Shown: positions 1 to 6,370 of the stretch, piece after piece
Numbering within the stretch: position 1 is the first letter of the stretch
Layout of the letters: each line of letters begins with the position of its first letter
Assembly (NCBI GenBank): GCA_037132395.1
Contig: JBAXPC010000007.1
Coordinates: 1 to 26,717, forward strand
Length of the DNA stretch: 26,717 nucleotides
Origin: SICB01 sp037132395
GTDB lineage: Bacteria > Patescibacteriota > Saccharimonadia > CAILAD01 > BJGX01
Direction: 5' to 3'
Translations under genes and position numbers: made by a program
The notes under the pieces: generated by a model
What the model saw: the letters and a program-made list of their open reading frames with translations, nothing else
Databases searched by the model: none
Told to the model about the DNA's origin: nothing

Positions 1-1248
1 TTCTTGCCACCAGGCGAAGTTGCGGTAGGGCGTGATATGCGGCCGGACTCTAGCGAGCTCGCAAGCGCGTTATCGGCAGGGCTAACCAGCCAGGGCAGAG
101 TGGTGGTAGATTTGGGTCAAATAACCTCAGACATGATGTACTATGCTGTCGGGCAGCATGATTTTGCTGGCGGAGCGATGGTAACGGCCAGCCACAACCC
201 TGGCGAATACAACGGAATCAAGCTAACCGCCAAGGGGGTAGCACCAATCGGCGAAGATACCGGCCTAAATGTAATCAAGCAAACCATACTTGATGATGCT
301 TACAAGCCCCCAATGGCTAATGGGTCGGTAAGATCGATTGATATACTGGAGGGCTGGGTTGAACACGCACTGACATTTGCTCCAAACTTGACTGCCCTCA
401 AGGTCGGTATTGATGCTGGTAATGGTATGGGCGGAATCATTGTGCCAGAGCTCGAAAAGCTCACCAAACTAAAAATTAGCGGATTGTATCTGGAGCTAGA
501 CGGAACCTTTCCGAATCACCCAGCCAATCCGTTGGTTTATGAAAATCTAAAAGACCTGATTGAGCTAGTCAAAGCAAATCAGCTAGATTGTGGCATTGCC
601 TTTGACGGCGATGGCGATAGAGCATTTATGGTCGATGAAAACGGAGAAGTAGTAAGTGGCAGCATTTTGGGCGCGCTACTCAGCGAACACTTTTTGAAGC
701 TCAGTCCTGGCGCGACTATTTTGTACAATGCCATTACCTCTAGGATGGTACCAGAGACGATTGCTGCTGCTGGGGGCAAATCAATCCGCACTAGGGTTGG
801 CCACAGCTTTATTAAAGCAGATATGCGCCGATACAGCGCCGTCTTTGCCTGCGAGCATTCGGGCCATTTTTATTTCCGGGATAATTATAACGCCGATAGT
901 GGTGTAATTGCTGCATTGTGTGTTTTGGACATCATCGCCCAATCTGGCAAAAAACTATCGGAGCTGTGCGAGCCAATGAGGCAAAAGTATGTTGATTCGG
1001 GTGAAATCAACTTCGATGTTTCGGACAAAGATAAGACTATCGCACTAGTAAGTGAGCATTACAGCGATGGCCAGACCGACGGCCTAGACGGCACCACTAT
1101 TAGCTACCCAGACTGGTGGTTTAACCTCCGTCCCAGCAACACCGAACCACTGCTGAGGCTCAATATCGAAGCCGAAAATCCAGAGGTTTTAAAGCAAAAT
1201 CTTGAAGTAATTTCAAAAATTATCCAAAAATCTATTGACTCTCAATAG
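1..1248 (+). CDS. manB: Phosphomannomutase/phosphoglucomutase, 5'-truncated by window edge
   Basis: Alpha-D-phosphohexomutase, which interconverts hexose 1- and 6-phosphates for nucleotide-sugar and surface-glycan synthesis in the cytosol. The reading frame is open to base 1, so the N-terminal part is missing; a TTG at base 4 is not the true start. Numbering from that TTG, four family landmarks are visible: catalytic phosphoserine loop TASHNP (61-66, Ser63), metal-binding DGDGDR (201-206), sugar-binding EHSGH (284-288) and phosphate-binding RPSNTEP (376-382). All key residues are present, so the enzyme should be active. Whether it prefers mannose or glucose phosphate cannot be read from the sequence; the symbol is by family only. 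The isomerase at 6505-7554 would supply mannose 6-phosphate or glucose 6-phosphate. The 3' end overlaps a promoter-like site for the structured region downstream. Confidence 0.93.
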   Translation, partial: FLPPGEVAVGRDMRPDSSELASALSAGLTSQGRVVVDLGQITSDMMYYAVGQHDFAGGAMVTASHNPGEYNGIKLTAKGVAPIGEDTGLNVIKQTILDDAYKPPMANGSVRSIDILEGWVEHALTFAPNLTALKVGIDAGNGMGGIIVPELEKLTKLKISGLYLELDGTFPNHPANPLVYENLKDLIELVKANQLDCGIAFDGDGDRAFMVDENGEVVSGSILGALLSEHFLKLSPGATILYNAITSRMVPETIAAAGGKSIRTRVGHSFIKADMRRYSAVFACEHSGHFYFRDNYNADSGVIAALCVLDIIAQSGKKLSELCEPMRQKYVDSGEINFDVSDKDKTIALVSEHYSDGQTDGLDGTTISYPDWWFNLRPSNTEPLLRLNIEAENPEVLKQNLEVISKIIQKSIDSQ

Positions 1249-1263
1249 TCTCAGTAATAATAT
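1235..1263 (+). promoter_or_regulatory. Candidate promoter for the structured RNA region
   Basis: TTGACT (1235-1240), 17 bp spacer, TAATAT (1258-1263). It lies across the last codons of the phosphohexomutase gene. It would start transcription near 1270, upstream of the folded region that ends in the terminator at 1579-1630. Prediction by motif only. Confidence 0.4.
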
Positions 1264-1269
1264 TAGATA

Positions 1270-1630
1270 CGGTTTGAGGCTTTTATAAGCTCCAAAAGCA
1301 ACAATCATTGGTCTTTTTTACTTTAGACCTAGGCTTGACGGCCAGCAATTGAAATCCGACTATTTGCTGATATCCCTTGCAGATAGTTGCCGAAATCAAA
1401 AAAATTGCTGGACGTCATTTTTACCAGGAACTATGGTCCAACGCCGCACCATAGTTCCTGAATTAGTGCCGGGCTCCTCTTGGAGCGCCCTTTCCGCCGA
1501 GGGACAGTGCAACCGATAGGAAACTATCGAGATGCAACTAACCAAGACGGGCCCGGCACGCCATCCTACTACACCTAAAGAGACTTTCATAAGAATACTT
1601 AAAGTATTCTGTGAAGGTCTCTATTTTTTT
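1270..1630 (+). ncRNA. Candidate structured non-coding RNA (or long structured leader)
   Basis: The 400-base gap between genes holds no plausible ORF but has dense base-pairing potential. Helix A: CCAGCAATT (1342-1350) with AATTGCTGG (1403-1411), enclosing a hairpin at 1358-1367/1379-1388 with two G-U pairs. Helix B: a perfect 13-bp stem at 1425-1437/1448-1460. Domain C: closing stem GTGCCGG (1466-1472) with CCGGCAC (1553-1559) around three hairpins: GCTCC/GGAGC with a TCTT loop (1473-1486), CCCT/AGGG (1488-1503), and CGATAG/CTATCG capped by a GAAA tetraloop (1514-1529). The last helix is flanked by TGCAAC direct repeats. An intrinsic terminator follows. The multi-arm junction and GNRA loop argue for a functional RNA. 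I looked for signature motifs of RNase P RNA, tmRNA, SRP RNA and common riboswitches and recognised none. Because the terminator ends only 18 bases before the next gene, a cis-regulatory attenuator is also possible. Confidence 0.5.
1579..1630 (+). terminator. Strong intrinsic terminator
   Basis: Imperfect stem of about 19 bp, from AGAGAC (1579-1584) to GTCTCT (1617-1622) with a small TTAAA-type loop, followed by A and seven T (1624-1630). It ends the structured RNA region just before the nucleotidyltransferase gene. Confidence 0.85.
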
Positions 1631-1634
1631 GATA

Positions 1635-1640
1635 TATAAT
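1635..1640 (+). promoter_or_regulatory. -10 box TATAAT giving a leaderless mRNA
   Basis: TATAAT at 1635-1640 ends 8 bases before the ATG at 1649. Normal start-site spacing puts the mRNA 5' end at or within a base or two of the start codon, and no Shine-Dalgarno is present. The -35 region would lie inside the terminator stem and matches the consensus poorly. Confidence 0.5.
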
Positions 1641-1648
1641 CTTATGAT

Positions 1649-2539
1649 ATGAGCATTGCCCGAGCCCAACTCAAAGAAAAAGAGGTCAGCAGCTCCGTAT
1701 TGGATCTATTGGCGTACTTTGCCGTAATGAATATTAGGCTGGATTTTGATACGCTCTATTCTTACCTACCAATCAAGACTGGGCATTTGGTGGTAAAAAA
1801 ACAGTTACGTAGCCTAATTCGCCAAGGCAAGGTGCAGTGTATTGATAATTTGTTTGGTCTTAAGGGCTATAAATATACTAGCCAAAAAATACCACGAGCC
1901 CGAAGGGCCGCATTAATCAAAAAAGCCCAGCGCTGGAGTCTGCTAATGAGACTTATACCAGCTGTTAAGTCCATTGTCGTAATCAATAGCGTGGCTTATG
2001 GTAATGTCCATAAAGACAGCGATATTGACCTTTTTATAGTTACGTCACCGAACCGAATTTTTTTAACCAAGGGTTTTTTGATGTATTTTTTGAAGCTTAT
2101 CAAGCAACTCGAGGACCAACAGGTATCGGCCGGACGCTTCAGCCTCGGGATGTTTGTGACAACCAAGGGCGTAAAACTCGAAAAAGATATGATGAAGGTC
2201 AATAATCCCGACCTTGCACCCCGAATGATTACCGGTATTCCTGTTTATGGGGCCGATACTTGGTACGGTATATTAAAAAACGACCCGTACATGCAGGCTC
2301 AACTACCTAACTATATCTGGCCCAAGACTTCAATCCGAATTTATGGCTCGGGCATTAAGCTACTAGATAAGCTCGACGACATTGGCTACAGACGCCACCT
2401 GAGTCACACAGCTAGCCAGCCCAAAACTCACCACCCAGATGCCTTCATTAGGGTACGGCCAGACATTATTAATCTTCATCACAAAGGCACATCGGCCCAA
2501 ATAGCCGAAAAGTGGCAAACCATCCGTTCAAATTATTAG
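1649..2539 (+). CDS. Nucleotidyltransferase-domain protein with N-terminal winged-helix-like region
   Basis: 296 aa. Residues 110-131 carry the DNA polymerase beta-superfamily nucleotidyltransferase signature: NSVAYG (113-118) then DSDIDLF (123-129), with the metal-binding pair Asp125 and Asp127. In the family this fold transfers nucleotides to RNA, protein or small molecules; the substrate here is unknown. The first ~85 residues are helical with basic segments and look like a winged-helix DNA-binding or regulatory region (inference). The usual GS before the motif is replaced by NS, a mild deviation. No partner antitoxin-sized gene is adjacent, so a MNT/HEPN toxin pair is not supported. The mRNA looks leaderless. 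The stop codon TAG (2537-2539) lies inside a degenerate CIRCE repeat. Confidence 0.75.
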   Translation: MSIARAQLKEKEVSSSVLDLLAYFAVMNIRLDFDTLYSYLPIKTGHLVVKKQLRSLIRQGKVQCIDNLFGLKGYKYTSQKIPRARRAALIKKAQRWSLLMRLIPAVKSIVVINSVAYGNVHKDSDIDLFIVTSPNRIFLTKGFLMYFLKLIKQLEDQQVSAGRFSLGMFVTTKGVKLEKDMMKVNNPDLAPRMITGIPVYGADTWYGILKNDPYMQAQLPNYIWPKTSIRIYGSGIKLLDKLDDIGYRRHLSHTASQPKTHHPDAFIRVRPDIINLHHKGTSAQIAEKWQTIRSNY

Positions 2540-2562
2540 CACTCGAAACCAATGAGTGCTTG
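2536..2562 (+). promoter_or_regulatory. Second, degenerate CIRCE (HrcA operator)
   Basis: Left arm TTAGCACTC (2536-2544) is perfect, the spacer is 9 bases, and the right arm GAGTGCTTG (2554-2562) matches GAGTGCTAA in 7 of 9 positions. It overlaps the stop codon of the nucleotidyltransferase gene, 138 bp upstream of the main CIRCE. Its arms could also fold into a hairpin in the mRNA. Confidence 0.65.
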
Positions 2563-2634
2563 ATATGTGAATAGGGCACGCTTTTACAGATTGGAATGCG
2601 CCCTTCTTAAAGTGCCATTGGCGCTCTAGTAGGC

Positions 2635-2664
2635 TTGACACCTGGCTTCCAACAGATGTATATT
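2635..2664 (+). promoter_or_regulatory. groESL promoter
   Basis: TTGACA (2635-2640), 18-bp spacer, TATATT (2659-2664). The predicted start near 2671 places the CIRCE operator (2674-2700) at the very beginning of the transcript, the usual arrangement for HrcA control. Confidence 0.75.
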
Positions 2665-2673
2665 AGATATTAA

Positions 2674-2700
2674 TTAGCACTCCACACACTAGAGTGCTAA
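2674..2700 (+). promoter_or_regulatory. CIRCE operator (HrcA-binding inverted repeat)
   Basis: TTAGCACTC (2674-2682), nine-base spacer, GAGTGCTAA (2692-2700): an exact match to the CIRCE consensus. In characterised bacteria HrcA binds here and blocks groESL transcription until heat shock. hrcA itself is not in the window. Confidence 0.97.
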
Positions 2701-2746
2701 TGCTTACATGCGACACCAACTTAAATTATTAACAAGGAGGACAAAA

Positions 2747-3007
2747 GTGAAAATTCAGCCATTAGACGACAGGGTAGTACTAGAGCAACTAGAGCAAGAA
2801 GAGCGCACCAAGAGCGGGATTATTTTGCCCGACAGCGCCCAGGAAAAGCCCAAAATGGCCAAAGTCTTGGCAGTCGGCAAGGCAGTTAAAGAAGTTCAGG
2901 TGGGCGATGTGGTTTTGTATAAGAGCTACGGCCCGGACGATGTTAAAGTTGATAATAAAGAATACATGATCGCCAAAGAGGAAGACATCCTCGCGGTGGT
3001 CAAATAA
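2747..3007 (+). CDS. groES: Co-chaperonin GroES
   Basis: 86 aa, the ten-kilodalton cap of the GroEL folding chamber. The start is GTG at 2747: it begins the canonical KIQPLDDRVV motif and sits 6 bases after a strong AAGGAGG (2734-2740). An upstream in-frame ATG at 2708 would add 13 residues unrelated to GroES and would place the ribosome site inside the ORF, so I reject it. The mobile loop (KSGIILPDSAQEKP, about residues 22-35) that contacts GroEL is intact, as is the GDVVLY strand. It is the first gene of the groES-groEL operon, 17 bases upstream of groEL, and should be heat-inducible through CIRCE. Normal length for the family. Confidence 0.97.
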   Translation: MKIQPLDDRVVLEQLEQEERTKSGIILPDSAQEKPKMAKVLAVGKAVKEVQVGDVVLYKSYGPDDVKVDNKEYMIAKEEDILAVVK

Positions 3008-3024
3008 GGAGTGCAAAAAATTAG

Positions 3025-4662
3025 ATGGCAAAAGATATAATTTCAAGTGAAGAAGCGCGTAAAAGACTCAAGGCTGGTGTCGATAAACTAGCCGATACGG
3101 TAAAGGTAACGTTGGGGCCAAAAGGGCGCAATGTAGTACTCGAAAAAAAGTACGGTAGCCCCAATATCACAAACGATGGCGTAACCATCGCTAAAGAAAT
3201 CGAACTCGAGGACCCGTACGAGAATATGGGTGCCCAGATAGTCAAAGAAGTTGCTAGCAAAACTAACGACCTAGCGGGCGACGGCACTACCACTGCCACC
3301 GTTCTCACTCAGGCAATTGTCGAAGAGGGTGTCAAGAATGTTGCAGCCGGAGCCAACCCAATGGCAATCAAGCGTGGTATCGAAAAAGCCTCAGCGGCTG
3401 TATCTGCCGAGCTCGATAAAATTGCTAAGCCCGTCAAGGCTAGCAGTGAAATCGCCAATGTAGCCAGTATTTCGGCTGACGATCCAGAAGTCGGTAAGCT
3501 TATTGCTGAAGTTATGGAAGTAATTGGCGAAGATGGTATTGTAACCGTCGAAGAAGGCCAGACTCTGGGTCTAGACAAAGAAGTTGTCGAAGGCATGCAG
3601 TTCGATAAGGGCTATGTTAGCCCCTATATGATTACCGACGCAGCTCGCATGGAGGCTGTCATGGAAAACGCCCCCATCTTGATTACTGACAAAAAAATCA
3701 GTGCCGTAGGTGAGCTACTGCCGCTACTCGAAAAACTAGCCGCAGAAGGCAAAAAAGACTTGGTCATTATTGCTGAAGAAGTCGAGGGCGAGGCTCTCAC
3801 GACTCTGGTGCTCAATAAGCTGCGCGGAACTTTCAATACCTTAGCTATTAAGGCTCCGGCATTCGGGGATCGCCGCAAAGAGATGCTTCAGGATATCGCT
3901 GTCCTAACAGGTGGGCAGGTTATTACCGAAGAAATCGGCCTAAAGCTCGAAGACGCATCCGTAGAGATGCTCGGTGAGGCACGCAAGGTAATTGCCGATA
4001 AAGACAACACCACGATTGTGGAAGGCAAGGGAAGCCAATCGGCTCTTAAAGAGCGGGTCAAGCTAATTCGTAACCAAATCAAGGAAAGTAGCTCCGAGTA
4101 CGAGCTCGAGAAGCTCCAGGAGCGAGTTGCCAAGCTCGAGAGCGGAGTAGCCGTCATTAAAGTAGGGGCCGCCACCGAGGTCGAGCTCAAAGAAAAGAAA
4201 GCTCGCATCGAGGACGCCATAAACTCGACTAAGGCTGCGGTTGCAGAAGGTATCGTTGCCGGTGGTGGAGCAGCACTCATTAAGGCACGTAAAGTTCTCG
4301 ATACACTAAAACTAGACGACGAAGAGATGATTGGTGTTTTGATTGTGCGCAAGGCTCTCGAGGCGCCAATTCGACAGATTGCAGCCAATGCTGGCATTAC
4401 AGATATTGCCGTAATTTTAGAGACCATCATTAAGGCCAACGACAACAAAACCGGCTGGGACTTCGCTAAAAACGAAAAAGCCGATATGCTGGCTCGTGGC
4501 ATTATTGACCCAGTCAAGGTTACCAAGAGTGCGCTAATTAACTCCACAAGTGCGGCCTCGATGCTCCTAACTACCGAAGCTGCGGTGGTGGAGTTGCCCG
4601 AGAAAAACGCTCCACAAGCTCCTGCCATGCCAGATATGGGTGGTATGGGCGGCATGATGTAG
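3025..4662 (+). CDS. groEL: Chaperonin GroEL (60 kDa)
   Basis: 545 aa, full length. Fourteen copies form the double-ring ATP-driven protein-folding chamber in the cytosol. Visible landmarks: VTLGPKGRNVVLE (28-40), DGVTIAKEI (51-59) with Asp52, the nucleotide-binding loop GDGTTTATVL (85-94), the AEGIVAGGGAAL stretch in the C-terminal equatorial domain, and the Gly-Met-rich tail MGGMGGMM. In the chaperonin signature the usual Asp/Glu/Gln before the conserved Glu is Ala (AAVAEG), a small deviation. Start ATG with AAGGAG (3006-3011) overlapping the groES stop codon. Base use matches the rest of the window. No intrinsic terminator with a T-run follows; the next structure is the inverted-repeat element beginning at 4683. 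Confidence 0.98.
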   Translation: MAKDIISSEEARKRLKAGVDKLADTVKVTLGPKGRNVVLEKKYGSPNITNDGVTIAKEIELEDPYENMGAQIVKEVASKTNDLAGDGTTTATVLTQAIVEEGVKNVAAGANPMAIKRGIEKASAAVSAELDKIAKPVKASSEIANVASISADDPEVGKLIAEVMEVIGEDGIVTVEEGQTLGLDKEVVEGMQFDKGYVSPYMITDAARMEAVMENAPILITDKKISAVGELLPLLEKLAAEGKKDLVIIAEEVEGEALTTLVLNKLRGTFNTLAIKAPAFGDRRKEMLQDIAVLTGGQVITEEIGLKLEDASVEMLGEARKVIADKDNTTIVEGKGSQSALKERVKLIRNQIKESSSEYELEKLQERVAKLESGVAVIKVGAATEVELKEKKARIEDAINSTKAAVAEGIVAGGGAALIKARKVLDTLKLDDEEMIGVLIVRKALEAPIRQIAANAGITDIAVILETIIKANDNKTGWDFAKNEKADMLARGIIDPVKVTKSALINSTSAASMLLTTEAAVVELPEKNAPQAPAMPDMGGMGGMM

Positions 4663-4735
4663 CTCGGCAAACAGATGCGGTAGTAATTGTCTTTTTAATT
4701 ATTATCAATTAATTTCATTAGTTATCTCATTAGTC

Positions 4736-4759
4736 ATCACTTTTGCTGCCAAAAGTGAT
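4736..4759. repeat. Perfect stem-loop, left end of the inverted-repeat element
   Basis: ATCACTTTTG (4736-4745), loop CTGC, CAAAAGTGAT (4750-4759). Not followed by a T-run, so not a standard terminator for groEL. Confidence 0.85.
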
Positions 4760-4804
4760 ATAAAACCAACCGACTGTGCTTCGCCCCAATAAGCGCCCCA
4801 GACT

Positions 4805-4877
4805 ACCGGGCAGTCTGATCCTAAGAATAAACTTGCCCTGAATGCTAACGCTTCAGGGCTTCAGACAATTCTTAAAT
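4805..4877 (+). repeat. Nested stem-loops inside the element
   Basis: In the interior TAAGAAT pairs with ATTCTTA around an inner stem GCCCTGAA/TTCAGGGC. Just upstream CAGACT pairs with AGTCTG. The heptamer CAGTCTG occurs twice in the interior. These suggest either an RNA fold or palindromic DNA. Confidence 0.5.
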
Positions 4878-4961
4878 GCAAATTAACCCGCCAGTCTGCT
4901 GCTTTCTTGGGTCTCGATGTCGGTAAGACAGAGGACAGAAAAAATTAATCTTTATTGAAAT

Positions 4962-4985
4962 ATTACTTTTGCCATCAAAAGTAAT
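4962..4985. repeat. Perfect stem-loop, right end of the inverted-repeat element
   Basis: ATTACTTTTG (4962-4971), loop CCAT, CAAAAGTAAT (4976-4985). It is the inverted counterpart of the loop at 4736-4759, with a compensatory C-G to T-A change in the stem. Confidence 0.85.
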
Positions 4986-5084
4986 AGCTAATGAGATTAA
5001 TTAAAAAACAATTACATCATATAATTATTGCTTCAGATTCAGGCAGGGGGTTTTATAGTCCGAGTAGATAACACTTATGCTATA

Positions 5085-5113
5085 TTGACAAAATCAACTA
5101 TATATGATAGAAT
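5085..5113 (+). promoter_or_regulatory. Promoter for the orphan GC-rich gene
   Basis: TTGACA (5085-5090), 17 bp spacer, TAGAAT (5108-5113): near-consensus. It would start near 5120 and give a leader of about 250 bases before the ATG at 5370. Confidence 0.6.
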
Positions 5114-5119
5114 TACAAA

Positions 5120-5345
5120 CGAATAGAGCTCTTGAAGCTTTATTGAACTTTTGACAAAACATTTGATTGTTTAGTTTTATAACCTAAAACTATTCATGAA
5201 AACAAGGCAATGTAAGGTCTTCGGACAATTAATACTTTTCAGCTCAGCAATGAGCTAGCAGCTAGATAAAAGTATTAGCTTTCCGAAGACCAGAAACATA
5301 CTAGGTCGTCGGGCCAAATAAACTAAATTAGTTTTTTTGGAAATA
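5120..5345 (+). ncRNA. Structured 5' leader, possible cis-regulatory RNA or small RNA
   Basis: Hairpin TAGTTTTA (5172-5179)/TAAAACTA (5185-5192). Long two-storey hairpin: GGTCTTCGGA (5216-5225) with TCCGAAGACC (5282-5291) and, after 4-base internal loops, TAATACTTTT (5230-5239) with AAAAGTATTA (5268-5277); its head contains AGCTC/GAGCT. Then an AT-rich hairpin AAACT/AGTTT (about 5320-5334) running into a T-tract that ends at 5338, about 17 bases before the ribosome site of the next gene. The order structured domain, weak terminator, gene start is that of transcription attenuation. I do not recognise a known riboswitch aptamer. Confidence 0.45.
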
Positions 5346-5369
5346 CACACCCTGAAAGGGGATTGTTAC

Positions 5370-6149
5370 ATGAGACCAGTACCGTTGCTACAGATCGAAG
5401 TAGAGGAGTTGTTCGCAATAGGACAACTCTTCGCCACACCCGCCGAGGCTTTGGCCTGGCAGACCGATCACATCGGACTTGTGACCCTGGCGAACAAGCC
5501 AGGCACGGCCGAGTTCATTGAGCGCCTGAAGGTCAGCCTGAACTCGGGTGACCAGGAGTCGGAAGCGTTTGCAACGCTTTCACTGGTTCGCCTCATTGAG
5601 GCGCAGGCAGCCTGGCTTCAAGCCAGGCCAGCTTGGACGGCCTTTGGCCGAATGGAGGCACTGAAGTCAGCTGTTGCTGAAATCCGTGACTCCAGCACGA
5701 GCGACGAGGAGCACGAGGTCATCAAAACCTCGTTTCTGGAAGAGCATCGTAAGCTGCTCGACCAGGCAGAGCAGTCTCGCGCTTACGCCACAAAGGTGGT
5801 AGAGGCACTGGGCGACGCAGCCTTTGTACTCTGGGCTCTTGATCAGTTCAAGAAGGACTGGAACCGCGCCCTCGTCGAACGGTACGGGGTTGATCTTGAG
5901 CGTTGGGTGCTAGCTGCACCAAACTCGCTGAAGATCATGGCAAGTACCCTTCAGGGATTGCGCCGTCAGTACGACGCAAAACTCCTGAGGCCGGCAGCCA
6001 GCCGGCAGCGAGTCAAGAACCCCGGAAGTGCCGCCCGTCGGCACCCCCGGGTTGCCAAGGCCGAAACATCTTCGACGGAACCAGCCACGGCTGATTCCGA
6101 CAAGAGCCTTTCGGCTAAGGCCCCGCCGGCTAAGTCCAAAAAGGGCTAG
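5370..6149 (+). CDS. Orphan GC-rich helical protein with basic disordered tail, function unknown
   Basis: 259 aa; I do not recognise the family. The start is ATG 5370, 8 bases after AAAGGGG (5355-5361); an upstream in-frame TTG at 5337 lies in the T-tract and is rejected. Residues 1-205 look almost wholly alpha-helical (charged and Ala/Leu-rich stretches at 8-30, 45-110, 113-150, 150-205). There are no cysteines, signal peptide or membrane segments. Residues 206-259 form a low-complexity tail rich in Arg, Lys, Ala, Pro and Ser, ending AKSKKG, which suggests nucleic-acid or other polyanion binding (inference). Codon use is strongly GC-rich (CTG, GCC, AAG, GAG, TTC), unlike groEL or the isomerase, and resembles only the gene at 8931-9452. 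It stands alone between a folded leader and a heavily folded 3' region, so it may be a transferred or RNA-associated cassette. Confidence 0.8.
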   Translation: MRPVPLLQIEVEELFAIGQLFATPAEALAWQTDHIGLVTLANKPGTAEFIERLKVSLNSGDQESEAFATLSLVRLIEAQAAWLQARPAWTAFGRMEALKSAVAEIRDSSTSDEEHEVIKTSFLEEHRKLLDQAEQSRAYATKVVEALGDAAFVLWALDQFKKDWNRALVERYGVDLERWVLAAPNSLKIMASTLQGLRRQYDAKLLRPAASRQRVKNPGSAARRHPRVAKAETSSTEPATADSDKSLSAKAPPAKSKKG

Positions 6150-6160
6150 ACCGCGCGTGG

Positions 6161-6317
6161 AGCCCCAGGTAGTCTGGGGGCTGGGGCAGGGAGTCCGAGG
6201 GCTGGGGCCCACATCCCCAAGGTGTCGTCGCGACACTGCCCTCGGACTCCCATCGTCCCCAATGCAAACTTTTGGTTGGGAACTCCTCTCCTGCCCGAGT
6301 AGAGAACCCAACCAAAA
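6161..6317 (+). ncRNA. Highly structured GC-rich 3' region, candidate RNA
   Basis: Three successive strong folds follow the orphan gene. H1: AGCCCCAG (6161-6168) with CTGGGGGCT (6174-6182), one G bulged. H2: a perfect 14-bp stem, GGGAGTCCGAGGGC (6189-6202) with its complement at 6238-6251. It closes a three-way junction containing TGGGG/CCCCA (6203-6219) and GTGTCG/CGACAC (6222-6236). H3: a perfect 11-bp stem, TTTTGGTTGGG (6270-6280) with CCCAACCAAAA (6307-6317). With the terminator at 6346-6370 this makes about 210 bases of nearly continuous structure, far more than a terminator needs. It could be a stable 3' UTR, a processed small RNA or a partner of the basic protein encoded just upstream. 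No known RNA family recognised. Confidence 0.5.
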
Positions 6318-6345
6318 CACAGCTGGCCGCTGTATAATCTCGCCG

Positions 6346-6370
6346 GGGCCCGAACAATCTGTTCGGGCCC
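6346..6370 (+). terminator. GC-rich terminator hairpin of the orphan cassette
   Basis: GGGCCCGAACA (6346-6356), loop ATC, TGTTCGGGCCC (6360-6370), followed by TAATTCTTTT. The stem is perfect; the T-tract is interrupted. Confidence 0.75.

Larger units (their letters stand above)
4683..5015. mobile_element. MITE-like element: imperfect terminal inverted repeats, no gene
   Basis: The two ends are inverted copies of one another. Left end from 4683 and the reverse complement of the right end from 5015 both begin GTAATTGT followed by a T-run and AATTA. Both then continue with TCTCATTAG and a 10-bp stem-loop. The left copy carries about 22 extra bases containing a second CATTAGTTA-like unit. The terminal stem-loops (left 4736-4759, right 4962-4985) differ by paired changes that keep each palindrome perfect. 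The interior (4760-4961) has no coding frame but has nested hairpins. No clear target-site duplication is seen. A non-autonomous transposon relic is my first reading. A structured RNA with a long closing stem is the alternative. Confidence 0.5.

Noticed and set aside
1396..1590. Minus-strand 64-codon ORF in the structured region
   Set aside because: No ribosome site, no recognisable sequence, and it runs through the hairpins; better explained by the RNA fold.
1270..1630. RNase P RNA, tmRNA or SRP RNA
   Set aside because: Signature segments of these RNAs (the P4 core of RNase P, tmRNA tRNA-like ends and tag frame, the SRP domain IV loop) are not present.
2708..2746. Upstream ATG for GroES
   Set aside because: It would add 13 unrelated residues and place the strong AAGGAGG inside the gene; GTG 2747 fits the family start.
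3888..4670. Long antisense ORF inside groEL
   Set aside because: A shadow frame of a highly conserved gene; low-complexity Ser/Ala/Thr content and no ribosome site.
4683..5015. IS200/IS605-type element
   Set aside because: Those have subterminal hairpins but no long inverted ends, and no TnpA or TnpB is present.
6333..6338. TATAAT as a promoter
   Set aside because: It lies 8 bases before the terminator hairpin with no -35; a transcript would end at once. Probably chance.
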